From assembly GCA_021030915.1 (NCBI GenBank), contig JAGEMR010000098.1, forward strand, positions 49,979 to 113,978: a stretch of 64,000 nt of DNA, written 5' to 3'. Below, piece by piece: positions 10,068 to 21,484 of this stretch (positions are counted from its first letter, which is position 1; each line of letters opens with the position of its first letter). This stretch comes from Astrothelium macrocarpum (taxonomy: Eukaryota; Ascomycota; Dothideomycetes; Trypetheliales; Trypetheliaceae). Below the pieces are notes generated by a model, which searched no databases, had not been told where the DNA came from, and saw nothing but the letters and a program-made list of their open reading frames with translations. A program made the position numbers and the translations under genes.

Positions 10068-11968
10068 GTTAGGGGAAGAGTGGGGATGGTTGGGATTGGG
10101 AGGTGAGAGGGGCGGAAGTTGACAGGCGAGGGAAGAGTAAAGTTCAAGAAAGAGGGACAGAAATTGAGGGAGATGTGGGAGAACGAAAGGGTTTAAAATT
10201 GAGAGCCCTGGAAAATATGGGGACGTCTGCAGGATGAAAGTCACACTTGGGGAGACTAATGACATACCGGCAATGTCTCATAAACACCGGACCTTTTCAG
10301 ATTCACGGGACTTTTCGGGCCAAAAATTGGTGTGAATCTTAACAAAACAAAGCCCTCGAGGCACGAGGGGCAGCTCCTGTGCAAACTGTCTTCTTTTTCC
10401 AACGAGCTACGCTGGGTTCAACATCCTTGGCTTGCAGAGTATGCGTAGCTTCCAGGCCATAACAAGATCGTTTACAAACCGGGCGGTTATCAAGTCACAA
10501 AAATTGTCCAAGGAACTGGAGTGCCTTCGAGACTGAAATGATCTCCGAAAAGGAGGTTTATGATTAACGAGATACCAAAAAAAAAAAATAAGGCTTCAGG
10601 TCTATGCGACAGCGATTTACGGATCTGAATGGCCAGAAGAAAAGTTCTTGGGTCGCGGGTCTGATTGTGCGGCTTTTTCCTGGCCTTCTCATTTCATCTT
10701 GATTCTCGGTTTGCGCTACCATTTGATGACTCTCAGTCTTCCATCCCATGCACTATTCTGCCTTTTTGCTTTTTTCATCTTCGCAAAATTTCAAACTGCT
10801 GCATCACTACCATTTCGGATCCCCGGTTGTCTGATGAGTTTCATCTTCGATTGATCTTATATAGCAAGGCGATACTATTTCTTTTTGGAAGGCTTTTTTG
10901 GATCATCCCCAGCGCAAGCACATTTTATGACTGTATGAATTACGAAGTTTCTTGGAACAGGGTTTTGGGAAAAGCTGATGCCGCAATGGGCTGGACGATG
11001 GTCTACGGGTTTACTTGGCTTGGCCGATGTGCTTATGTGCGGCTTTCAGTTGCAGTGGGCTTTCATTGATAGGTTGCATTGATGATCGCTTGATGAACCG
11101 GTGGTTTCTCTGTTCGAGCTTGGAGGACTTTTCATGTTCCGTACTGAAATGGTTTGATGAGTTCAGAAAATGCTCGATTGGAAAAACAGCACTTCTGAGG
11201 ACTTCATGTACTTAGATAGCTTCATCTCGTTTATTGTGTTTGATGGAATGGATACCCCGGCGCTGATTTCCTCTCCTATTCTCAACTCAACTGCAAACCA
11301 AAATGGACCAGGCATGTGCATCTCTACTGATTATTTGAAACAATTGTGCAATTAGATAGCTAGGCAACAAGAACTATGTAGCGTATTCGAAAGTCTATGG
11401 TTTCGATCTGGTGCTCTAACCGTGAAGTCTTCCGCATCCTAACTTTTGTAATTTCTCTTAAGAGTATGCCATCAAACCTTCCACCCCCATCTCCTTCCCC
11501 AGCCAAAAACATTACTTAGGACAAAGTCATCGGAGACTAGAATCCAGTAGTACATATCCGTTGCTTCAAGTGGTCTTGCTCAATCTTGCAACCACAACCT
11601 TGAGCACGCTAATAGAGTAACACTTGCCGCCATGGCGTCAGAGTTGGCCGAGGCAGAAATTCGACCATACAGCAAAGTAGGTCTAGAACCTTTGGTGATG
11701 AGTTGGCTGTTGCTAGCAAATAGTTGCGTATTAGCGCCACCCTTTATGACCAGTTACGATGTTTTCGCAATGCCATCTCGTCTCTTTCTTGGTCTTCCTG
11801 TGAGTTTATCTTGTACGGAATGTCCCTTTGACCAAGTCGTTCACTTTTTAAGGTGCGACGATGATGGAAAGAACTTCAATAACTGACAATTGTTCACTAC
11901 TCTTGAAATTTCTAATGCTAGAAAAGGTTTTGTTACACAGCCTTGTATAGCCACGGTATTTGTGGATT
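10068..11968. other. 1.9-kb intergenic region
   Basis: Only short ORFs lacking family features are seen (for example at 10665-11069 and 11632-11886). A homopolymer A-run lies at about 10577-10588. This would hold the 3' end of the proline-rich gene and the promoter of the HET gene. Confidence 0.45.
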
Positions 11969-13819
11969 ATGATGGATAGAGACCCACAATGGAACAGCCA
12001 CAATCGCGACGAATACCGCTATTCGTCGCTCGCCTCAAATCTTAATACTCGGACTCGGATATTAGAACTCATACCCGGGAATGGTGATATGCCGCTTGAA
12101 TGTCGATTACGTGTAGTCGACCTCAGTGAGCACCCACCTCCGCAGTACGAAGCCGTTAGCTACTACTGGGGAGACCCTATGAGGTGCATGAGACTCTACT
12201 GCAATGGCAAAGTTCTACCAATTACTCTGAACTTATTTCAGGCTCTCAAACAGCTACGTTGTGCCCACAAAACTAGAAATTTATGGGCCGACGCCGTTTG
12301 TATCAATCAAGACGACCAATTAGAACGTGGTTTCCAAGTCAGGATTATGAAAGAGATTTATTCCAAAGCTAAACAAGTGCTCATTTGGCTTGGAGAGGAC
12401 CAGGGAGGTGTAGCCAAAAATGCTTTTGCTTTCATTGAGGAACTTGATATGAACCCTAATTATCGAAAGCATACTTTGTATGACGGTCCGCTGCATCCTT
12501 CCATAGAGTCTAAACAACTGGCATACGGTGTCGTTGAAAGTCGAAGAAAGTCACGCAATTTCCAAGCATTAGATTGCATTCTGCAGCAACCTTGGTTTCG
12601 CCGCATTTGGATTGTCCAGGAAGTTTCTTTGGCCAAGAAAGCTGTCATCATATGTGGTAAAAACACCTGCAACTGGGAGAGATTTGCAAACGTGGTGACT
12701 TGGTTGTTTGCAAGCGCATTCCCAAGCACATTTGTGACATCAAAAGATGGTTGGGCACATTGTGCCTGCCTCAGAGACTGCTTAAGAAGTGCTCGAAAGG
12801 CTAGTGCTGGAAAACAGTGGTGGAATGAAGAACAGTTTCTGGCGTCTGATGAGCTTGTGTGCCAACTCCATATCTATGGTCGTCTCTTTTGGGCAACCGA
12901 TGAGAGTGATTATCTGTACGCAACTCTATGGCATCCTTTGTGGTCGGGGGTTCCAGGTCTATTGATTAGCCCTAGTTATGCCCTAATGCCAACAGCAGTA
13001 TTCATGAAATTTACATTACAAATTCTTGAGCGTAGTGGCAGGTGCAGCATATTGTCGCTAGCATCGATTGCCCACTGCACCACCGGCCTTCCTAGTTGGG
13101 TTGCTCGATGGGATAGGGCCAAACAGCTTATACTTCCCTCTCCACCAATCGCCAACAAGGGATTGAATGCTGCAAGAGACAGTCGTGCCCGATGGTCTTT
13201 CATACCAAAGTCACTGATTTTGCAGATCGAGGGCATCTTCTTTGGCCGTGTTACATCTCGTTCCGCCACTTGGAAGAAGACAGATCTCTGCGCAAATGAT
13301 GCACGATTTATTCAGAACCCAGAGCCATTCATGTCTGAGTGGCTCATCCAGCATGGTTGGCATGCTAATGAAGAATTAGCGATTGCTCTGACGGTGATTT
13401 GCGCATGTTCTGGGGAGCGAGTCGCGCCTATTTTTGACCGACGTGAGAAAGCAGTAAGTCATTTTGCACACGAAATTTACATAAGAAACGGGCCTCCGTT
13501 ACTTCGAAAGCTTCAAGAACATGGCTTTTTGCAAGAACGTGACCCCATTTCAGCGTATCAATTTCGCGCCAGCATCGAACCAAATAGATGTGTTTTCGCT
13601 ACAGAATGCCAATACTATGGAAACGGTCCCGCATGTACCCAAAAAGGAGATGTGGTTTGTGTTTTTTTGGGTGGCAAATCGCCCATGCTGTTAAGACCGT
13701 GTGGTAATGACCAGTTCCGAGTTGTTGGAGATTGCTATGTTGATGAGATTATGCATGGTGAGCTATTGGACGAGCTTGGACGCGGCAAATCATCGACACA
13801 ATTATTCAATCTGATATGA
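11969..13819 (+). CDS. heterokaryon-incompatibility (HET) domain protein
   Basis: HET-domain proteins mediate non-self recognition and cell death when genetically different hyphae fuse; other members act in broader immunity-like roles. The N-terminal third carries the family layout in order: RYSSL...RILELIPG, then YEAVSYYWGD (about residue 58-67), then NLWADAVCINQDD (about 104-116), then QVRIMKEIYSKAKQVLIWLGE. The rest of the 616-aa frame matches the usual variable C-terminal region of such proteins (FRRIWIVQEVSLA, a HET-associated block, then WVARWD). No NACHT, WD40 or ankyrin repeats are attached. The first in-frame ATG is at 11969 (a second follows at 11972). The frame is intact with no introns, so the gene could be functional. 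It is flanked by gene-poor DNA. Confidence 0.9.
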   Translation: MMDRDPQWNSHNRDEYRYSSLASNLNTRTRILELIPGNGDMPLECRLRVVDLSEHPPPQYEAVSYYWGDPMRCMRLYCNGKVLPITLNLFQALKQLRCAHKTRNLWADAVCINQDDQLERGFQVRIMKEIYSKAKQVLIWLGEDQGGVAKNAFAFIEELDMNPNYRKHTLYDGPLHPSIESKQLAYGVVESRRKSRNFQALDCILQQPWFRRIWIVQEVSLAKKAVIICGKNTCNWERFANVVTWLFASAFPSTFVTSKDGWAHCACLRDCLRSARKASAGKQWWNEEQFLASDELVCQLHIYGRLFWATDESDYLYATLWHPLWSGVPGLLISPSYALMPTAVFMKFTLQILERSGRCSILSLASIAHCTTGLPSWVARWDRAKQLILPSPPIANKGLNAARDSRARWSFIPKSLILQIEGIFFGRVTSRSATWKKTDLCANDARFIQNPEPFMSEWLIQHGWHANEELAIALTVICACSGERVAPIFDRREKAVSHFAHEIYIRNGPPLLRKLQEHGFLQERDPISAYQFRASIEPNRCVFATECQYYGNGPACTQKGDVVCVFLGGKSPMLLRPCGNDQFRVVGDCYVDEIMHGELLDELGRGKSSTQLFNLI

Positions 13820-14501
13820 AGAAGCGTTCTTCAAGAAATGATCGCATTTCCAGGCGAGACGAATAGCCCTATCAGGATGAATGCACTTCTCATGTGGGGA
13901 GAAGGTAACAGCAAGGGGACAACATCTACTCAGGGTTCGAAACGAGCTTCTTGGACTGGCTTATTGCGCAGGTAGCCATTGTCTATAAGCCGTAGACTAG
14001 AGGACGATGAGGATCAAGTAGGTAAGTCGACGTTGGAGCGGCACAAAAGTTGTACTACAGGGACGCATATGCTTAGTCATCGCTAAAGAGTGAAGAGATG
14101 AGAATTCGGTTGACAGAGATCATGTCGTGCTTAGAGTAGCTTTTTCTCCTAGCTCTGCAAGTTGCAACGACAATCGTTTTCCCAAGGCTCTTCGAGAGCA
14201 AGAGGTGAGAAAGATATTCGAATAGTCGGTCGTTGAGATGAGGAAAATCAGATTGGATGGGAGCTTTTATCGTTGTAGGCACGTTGTGTACATTGTTGGT
14301 ATCTACTTCTACGTACAACCCTTATGATCACGCGTCTAAACGCCTGACCCAATGCTTCAAGATAACATTCTCATAGGTCGCTAGCAGCAAAATCATCCCA
14401 ATTTGCATTCATAGCCTTCCCATTGTATCGTCTCTGAGCCGGTACCCGATCGCCTCTTCTAAAAGCCATTACAATTCCCGTTGACTTCCAAAATTTCCTC
14501 C
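13820..14501. other. intergenic region between convergent HET and membrane-protein genes
   Basis: About 680 bases between the stop codons of two convergent genes. A small minus-strand ORF (14073-14318, 81 aa) has no family resemblance and is not called. Confidence 0.45.
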
Positions 14502-15923
14502 CTAAGACATCACCGTTCCAGTCTCCCTGTCACTATCACTCAAGCTATCCCTTCTAGTTGTGCCTCCCCTCCTGTACCCAGCTTTCTTGGGCGCGACTCG
14601 ATTAGATCCAGGAAGGTGATGCTCGTACACCTTTGTTCCCGTCTCGCTACTCGCCTCTGTTATGTCGTCCAAGTCATCCAAATACCTGCTCCGCTGATGT
14701 TGCCGGCTTGAGCGATGCCCATCATGTGAGCTGCGTTGAGTCCTCAATGGTGAAGATTGTGGAGCTGCGTTGGGGCGGTAGGAATGATAGTAGGAATCTG
14801 CAGTCTGGCCTGTACCGCCACTACCGCTCACGCTAGGACCGGTCCAGACGGTTGATCCATCATCGTCAGTTGTCGCGATGCTAGGAGGTGGTCGGACTGC
14901 AGGCTCAGGTTTCTTGGGAGAGGCTTTTTTAGCGTTCTTGTCGACTTTGGCTTGCTGTTTGATGGCTTCTTTGCGGTGCTTCTCTTGCGTCTTCTTCATG
15001 TTTGCTTCGACTTTGGCGGCGTTTTTGGCAGCAGCCATGCGTAGCTTGGCACGCCTCTTGGCAGCCTCCTTTTCCGCCTTTTCCGCCTTCTCCTTGTCTT
15101 TCTTGGCCTTTGCTGATGGTACAAGCTGAGGTACAGGGTCCAAGACATCTGTCATCGTGTCTGACCTGTCCGTATTTGTGTAATCAAAGTGGCTCCCATC
15201 GGCTTGACGGTTCAGTCCTCCAATTCTTGCCGGCTTCTCTGCTCGATAGGCAGCCAGCTCTGGATCCTTCGGTCGTTTACTCTTCCCATGCTTGTGTGAG
15301 TAGCCAGCTTCCATCTCGGACATTTCATCACTCCATTTGCTGCTTTTGTCTGTGTACTTGTCGCCTTTCTTCTTCTTCTTGCCTCCCATCCCGGGTACGA
15401 CACTACCGCCTCCGAGCTTGGTACTTTTGGTCGCATTGCTAAGAGTTCTTCCGTCAGGACCCTTTCGTCGGAGTACAGTGGATTTGTAGTCTTCCCAATC
15501 TCCTCTCCGGAAATGGAAGCCTCCGTTTCTTGCCCAGAAAAAAAACCAAATAGATGCTATGACCATGGCAGCTCCAAGAAGCGCGAAAAGCGCCAGGTAT
15601 CCTTTATTATTGAACTTGTAGTACGGTTGAGTTCCGGCACCAGGTGTATAGTTCGGGTTGGGAGGTGTGGTAAGCCGTTTGGAAAGTGTGTACATGTTGA
15701 ATGAGGAGATTGGTGTCCCATCACGACGAACAAGGCCATCTTCGGGAAAAGATGGCGAGTCGAGAGAAGTGAGGTATGATTTGACAGGCTGATTCGATGG
15801 GCGCGGTGCGGTATTGATGGAAAGCTGGCTCAATTCCATGGGCGAAAGGTTAATATCGGAGATTTTGATAGTCGAGAAGGCATCATGAACCCATTTCGAT
15901 ACGATTTGCGGTAGTGGCGCCAT
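14502..15923 (-). CDS. single-pass membrane protein with long basic coiled-coil tail, function unknown
   Basis: The frame stays open to 16043, but the ATG at 15923 (MAPLPQIVSKWVHDAF) begins the gene-like part and gives 473 aa. It has an N-terminal region with the motif ISDINLSPMELSQLSI, then one hydrophobic helix (YLALFALLGAAMVIASIWFF, about residues 109-130), then RRGDWEDYKSTVLRRKGPDG and a Lys-rich patch. A long Ala/Lys/Glu helix follows (KKDKEKAEKAEKEAAKRRAK...), probably a coiled coil, and a Ser/Arg-rich tail. This suggests an integral membrane protein with a large charged cytosolic domain. No enzyme family was recognised; it looks like a conserved fungal hypothetical protein. It is convergent with the HET gene. 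Confidence 0.7.
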   Translation of the reverse strand: MAPLPQIVSKWVHDAFSTIKISDINLSPMELSQLSINTAPRPSNQPVKSYLTSLDSPSFPEDGLVRRDGTPISSFNMYTLSKRLTTPPNPNYTPGAGTQPYYKFNNKGYLALFALLGAAMVIASIWFFFWARNGGFHFRRGDWEDYKSTVLRRKGPDGRTLSNATKSTKLGGGSVVPGMGGKKKKKGDKYTDKSSKWSDEMSEMEAGYSHKHGKSKRPKDPELAAYRAEKPARIGGLNRQADGSHFDYTNTDRSDTMTDVLDPVPQLVPSAKAKKDKEKAEKAEKEAAKRRAKLRMAAAKNAAKVEANMKKTQEKHRKEAIKQQAKVDKNAKKASPKKPEPAVRPPPSIATTDDDGSTVWTGPSVSGSGGTGQTADSYYHSYRPNAAPQSSPLRTQRSSHDGHRSSRQHQRSRYLDDLDDITEASSETGTKVYEHHLPGSNRVAPKKAGYRRGGTTRRDSLSDSDRETGTVMS

Positions 15924-16601
15924 CTTTGGCAAATGAAAAACGTGCAGCGATAGGTGAGAGACCAAAGTAGTTGGAATGTAGGTGAGTCCTGGGCCAAAGC
16001 CCGGACTTTTCCGCGTGGTCTTGCCCTGATTGCTGAGACGCAAACAGTTGTTTGAGTAGAAATCGCAAGAGAGATGAAGGCAACGAAGACCCTAAAAGAT
16101 TACAATGTCAGCTCTCGGACGTCAAGTGAGAAATTTGAGTTACAATGGTAGAATAGGAACGCGAGCAAAAACTCGTATGGATAATTGAAGGGCTTGTGGT
16201 GGGCAAACGCGGTGGCTGGTGATGGTGGTTGGAACCCACGTCATATTGTTTACTAACCGTTGTCGGCGCAACAACAAGGGGCCTCAGTCAACCAATCTTC
16301 AATACTTAGACTATGGATAATACCGGGGGGGAGAAAGCTGTCTTCTTCCATTACTTCTATCCATTTCATTACTGCCGTTTGCTATCTATGCAAATCCTAT
16401 GTTTCCAAATATGATAGCCGTACTTGCGGATTCAAATCAGATAAACCAAGACTCCTGGGATGCTTCATCCTGAGCCCCGCTAACGCCCGCAATGCATTCC
16501 AATTCTTTCCTAACTCCACAAATGCCAGAAGAAGTTAAACGATGCGTAACAACAAAGAGAGTACAATGTTAGATGAAAACTGTGCAACAAAAATAAAACG
16601 A
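15924..16601. other. intergenic region upstream of the membrane-protein gene
   Basis: About 680 bases containing the promoter of the minus-strand gene at 14502-15923 and the 3' flank of the gene at 16602-17138. No further gene was seen. Confidence 0.4.
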
Positions 16602-17138
16602 TTACAATCTGGCGCGCTCCAGTCTCAGCCCATCAGGGACTTTGAGCAATTTGTCGACATTTCTCTGCTCTTCCATCTGATCTTCGGTTTCCTCCATGAC
16701 AGTAAAAATATCCACACTAGGCTCGCGCCACGAATGTCGATGTCCGGACAGCGTGCGAGATGTGCGAGGTCGCTTTTGGCGAAGATCTGGCCGACCGCGC
16801 ATTGGCTCATGGATGACCGTCTTGTACGGCCGGTCATCCAATGGTTCTTGATGGTATTGCTCGTGTAGAGTGACATGATGACGAGCAACATACTTGGCCC
16901 ATCTGCATGCTATCTTGTTGTAGAGTTTGCTAACCTTGGGAACATGGTCGGCTTCGGTATGACTTATGCCTGCAGAAAAGACTGTGTCGAAGGGGTCGTC
17001 CTCTTCGCTGACTGGAGTGATGAAATGTGCAAACGGGTCTTCGTCGATATCTGGAAGTGACTTCTCTTTATTTGCTTCAACAAGGTGAAAAATTGGTGGC
17101 CATGAGTGATGGCGAAGGTGACGAGAGCGGGAAGCCAT
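16602..17138 (-). CDS. small charged protein of unknown function
   Basis: A 178-aa intact frame from the ATG at 17138. It has a basic His/Arg N-terminus, an acidic middle (SLPDIDEDPFAHF, SEEDDPFDTVF), a helical central part (KVSKLYNKIACRWAKYVARH) and a basic C-terminal part with SWREPSVDIFTVMEETEDQ. The alternation of acidic and basic blocks and the absence of low-complexity sequence argue for a real gene over a random frame. No domain, signal peptide or membrane segment was recognised. Confidence 0.55.
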   Translation of the reverse strand: MASRSRHLRHHSWPPIFHLVEANKEKSLPDIDEDPFAHFITPVSEEDDPFDTVFSAGISHTEADHVPKVSKLYNKIACRWAKYVARHHVTLHEQYHQEPLDDRPYKTVIHEPMRGRPDLRQKRPRTSRTLSGHRHSWREPSVDIFTVMEETEDQMEEQRNVDKLLKVPDGLRLERARL

Positions 17139-20100
17139 GACTAGTCAAGGCCTTGTAGCTTGAACAGCTTCTCGAAATGACAGTGGTAACGACAGGATTT
17201 GGGCGTTTTGCTTGCAGGCTCCGGCTCGAGGCCGGGTCATTGCTAGGTAACCGGGCTTGGATTGAAGCAAGCAAAGCGCCGGGTCAGAAAAGAAGGTATG
17301 CAGAGGAGATTACGAACTTTTGTATTCAAATGGTTGAACGGGGCACGCGCAAAGCTCTATGCGTGACTGCGCCGGCTGCTAGATGAGATTCAGATGACGG
17401 GTGAAAGGGGCGCAGCAAGCAAACAGATTTGCGTCACTTTTACTGGTTCATGATTCATAGTATAAGACATGCGGCTGCCTAAGAGGCCGCTAGACTTGGA
17501 TATGAAGAAGGAAAAATGTCCAAAAGCGAGAAAATAGAGCAAAGTCTTGGAACACTAGTCGAAGCAAGAGACAATGGAAGAAAAAGATGTATTCATGTAA
17601 AGAGAGCTAACCTGGAAGCAGTCTGATATGCCGTAAGCTAAAAGCCAAACGGAGATTTTTAGCCGTTGCTGAGGCGGGCATCCGCAAATGGTGGTGTTCT
17701 CTGACCACCAAGTCAGGAAGATTTGGCGGCGGTGTCACAACGGAATCGTCTCCGTGCCCTATCATGGCCACGCTTGTGTGGTCATAAGGGTCTTTTGAGG
17801 ACGTGGTGGTGTGAGGCAACGGGGCCACTTGGGTGGCCTAGTCATGCGTCAGTTTATCTCCTCGTTCCGCGGCCGAACGCTCAGCCTTGTAGATCCTCAA
17901 GACCCTGCGCCGGCATCCCTAGTTTCAGACCATCCTGATGTTTAGCCGGTCGATGACCCTATCATTCTGCATTACGAATCATTTGGTTGTTTGCCAGGGG
18001 CGACATGATGGGTTCTTAGGTATTTTGAAGCGTCTCATGCCCCTCGGCAGATTCGGCCTAGATTGTCGCTTGTGCTACCTTGCGCTTAACCCCTTCGACT
18101 TGCGCCGTAAAACCAGATTCGTAACTGTTCGGTTCTAATTCAGAATATCGATGGCGATCAGCCATTGGTTATTGTTACGCTCGTCTACTATCAAGTTTCT
18201 CAGTAGGCCGTGCGATTTTTGCTTTCATGGCGTTTATTACTGTCCCACGTCCGGTATCTTTGCGGCTAATTGTGGTAGATTTACCGCCTCATCAGCCACG
18301 TCTACTGGGATAGACGATGAGGTCAGAGAATGATCCGCACTAGAGGCTTCGGCACTAGCGAAAATTGCTGAAACGAGTAGCTATTTAAGAATTGACAAAT
18401 GTATACAGCTTTGCGGCTGCCGATTAATGCCTCGCATCTCCGCTCGGTTGTCCCCAGAATGAATGCTTACGCGGTCCGAAGATCTTAAAAGGCGATTTTC
18501 AGGAGATTGGAACATTGTGGGTCAAGATGCGGTTTAATCCGTTGAAGCATGTCTACTTGAGATTGAATTGGACTTGGAGCTTGCAGCTTTTCCAGCGGTT
18601 CTTTCTCGGTCCTTGGCAGCGGCTATCATATGTACCAACGAACTGTTTTTCTCTGATGCAGTAAACTCATTCACCTGCCTAACATCCGCAACCTCAATCA
18701 CTGATTTCTAAAACCCAATCATGAAGCTACAGCGGCCGGATCATGTGGCAAAATATAAAGTCGATTGTGCAACTGTCCGGAGGGGGATGGAGTAGTGATT
18801 GATGACTCGATAATGGCGTAGTCATATGCTCAGGTGGATATAAGCGTTGAGGGAGAACCCGGAGAAGCAGCATGTTGCAACACACAGAGTACGTTTTGAA
18901 AATTGCTACCGGCAAGGTCCGGGTCGCATTATTTGAGATTTCCTTATTAGAATCCTTCAAAGAAGTTCGAACAAGACCCAAGGATCCGCGGCCAGAAAAT
19001 TTTGTCGGAGATAATTGATGTCTTTTACCTGACACGGAACACACCCCGAGTAGCGTGATGCAACATGTGTGATTGTTTTAGCATTTAGGCGATGCACGCA
19101 TCTTGTTCCGCTTGCTTTAGCCCTCTACGCGTTAGACAATTTTTCTTTTGGCGACCGGCATTTCTTAGGCAGCAACAATGATTGACGGACGAAGGTAGGG
19201 TTTGAGAGCATCTGAGGGCTGTGAGAAATCCTCTACTCTCCATTTACGTAACGATCAATGCCACTTCGTATTCCTGTAATAGGCAAGAAGTCCACGATTG
19301 AGCCATTCGGTAGCTTGCAGAAACACATGGCTTGCTCATGAGATGACACACATCTGTCGTCGGCACGCAGGGCGTCTATTAATGCAGACGGCAGAGGATT
19401 ACCGCTGCAGATAGGCATGGTCTAGTACTCCCAGCCCTGAGATCGCTCCGGGTGGATAATAGAAAGTCATTTCCCATTGGCGAAAGGGATTTAGATTACG
19501 GAGAGCCGTGCCGAAAGGACAGCTGAGTTGCAAAGTCAATTTAGCAATGACACCTTGAGATCAACCGATAAGATAATAAGATAGCGAAGGATTGCGGCGC
19601 TATTGTTTTGTTATGCACATTGACTGTTGAGATGATAGGGGATGTCATAAAATGGAGTCTAGACGAAAATGATATCACCCGCGACCCTACTCTTGTGAGA
19701 CGTTTACCTGCGATCCAGACCTGATGGATCAGTTATACGAAACCCGTAGGTATGGTACTTGGGATTTAGAGCGCGGATAGAAAAAAAGACGGCGCCTGAG
19801 GCAAGCCATAGTGCGGAAGACAATATTGATGAGGATGAAAGGAAATATAGGAGCGAATGACGGCATGGAATTGAGAATTAGCGTGGGGGCTTCGAGCGTG
19901 GCGGGCCCGCTCCGTTTGCCGACCCAAAATTGTCAGCATCCGTAGCGGGAGATCGTCAAAGAGCGTCAGTGTGCATATCAGGGAAAACACAACCCCGAGA
20001 CCATTGTCTTATATGCCGCTGCAAGCCTCTCATTGATACTCGGAGGCTTACTGTAGGTCATGCTTCTCGCTTATCTTCAACCGTCTACATTCAGGACGCC

Positions 20101-21484
20101 ACTTCTAAAGACCCGCTGCTTATGGCGTTATGCTCAAAACGGAGATTTGTTCAGTTGGAGGAGGAAATCACACACCAAAGGAGGCGCTGCGATGCCTAGA
20201 CCTAGGTCAATGCTGCAGAGATCATAACTGCATTCGGATTGTCACGAAGAACGGGGACGTTGGTGGAGGTAGAGAAAACTTGTTTGAATCGGCCTGCAGT
20301 CCGATATTCCCCTCGTCCCGGATAGATGATCCGTATGAAGTGCTTTTGGGCGAGTATAAAGCTTGATTGTGGATCCAGTCAGAGGTATCAAGGTTTTGAT
20401 GGTCTCTCAACATCTGCTGTGATTAGTTTGCCGAGTCAATCTGTGATTTGATTGCAATTATACCTACATCAACTTTGGTTTGCGAAAAGCTCTATCTTGA
20501 CTGGGCCAGATAGCCTGACCAAAGATTCTTTTTCCTCCATTAAGAATCAGTGAGTTAAGAACTCGTTTAATAACCCGCTCTCCAGGTCTTCTTCCAGCCA
20601 GGCTATCCAATGAGATACTGACATGGCCATTTAGCAATTGCAATCTATTCTTGAGTCTCAGAAGCCTCTGAGAGTATTAATACTGTTGGACTATTTGAAA
20701 TTCTTTGCTTTGAGACTAATCACCAAATTCTTGGATGTGCTCTGAACATATTCTTCTTCTGGTCTTTGGGAACTGACCAGTGTCTTGGCCAGTTTTAGGC
20801 TCTTTAACATTACCGTAAGTATGAAAATTTATCTCTTTACGAATGTCTGTTTCCGGGGATAGTCCGGAGGAATGCCCGATTGCCGAGACGTGGGGGATCG
20901 TACTGAGCGCTGGTATGATCTGCTGACATGACATTTGCGTACTTTCGATGAGGCGCCTGGAAGAGTTTCCGGCCATGCATCACAAGCTCGAGTCTTTCGC
21001 CATCAGAGTTATTTAGCGACTTAATAGGACTTCTTGTGTAATGTAAGGTGCATTCCCGTGTACCAGTTGAATACTTTGAACGATACCCAGAATAGTGGAT
21101 CCAGGGCACCCCGTGTCGAAGAACCAGCAGTGAAAGAAACATTGAAGAAGCTATGCGAGTATCTCTCAATGGAATCACGAACATTCATTTGGGCTCCCGC
21201 GAGCTTGTCTTAAGATAAGAACATTGAAAAGGAAATAACGGTCCAGAACAAACTCAATGTGACGACGAGAGGCCGTGGCGAGAATCAGTCAAATCGACCT
21301 TGAAATTTAGCAAGAAAGAATCCTTGTTTTTTCAAATCAAAGATTAACCAGAGCACCAATTCAATCTACGAGAAGATGACCTTGCCTAGACGAAAATCCT
21401 GGATTGCAGGCCATGGTTTTGTTGCTATAGTGTATGCGAATTGTACTGATTATCTTTTATTAGATTTCCCGCCCTTTCGAGTAT
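17139..21484. other. 4.3-kb region without recognisable genes
   Basis: Base composition is ordinary, not RIP-like, and only short ORFs occur on both strands; none has family motifs or joins to another by plausible splicing. It lies immediately upstream of the velvet-like gene and may hold an extended promoter, non-coding transcripts or decayed sequence; these cannot be told apart here. Confidence 0.5.

Noticed and set aside
9297..10265. 322-aa minus-strand ORF, rich in Pro/Arg/Gly
   Set aside because: Antisense to the GC-rich low-complexity 3' half of the 8049-10067 gene; composition mirrors the repeat codons and no ordered features are present.
11632..11886. 84-aa ORF upstream of the HET gene as a possible first exon
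   Set aside because: The HET domain already starts normally after the ATG at 11969 and no in-frame donor/acceptor pair was found.
21376..21463. Upstream exon for the velvet-like protein starting at 21376
   Set aside because: The acceptor at 21463 is good, but the only phase-compatible donors (GTTGCT, GTGTAT) are poor and give introns of 34-43 nt; left as a possibility only.
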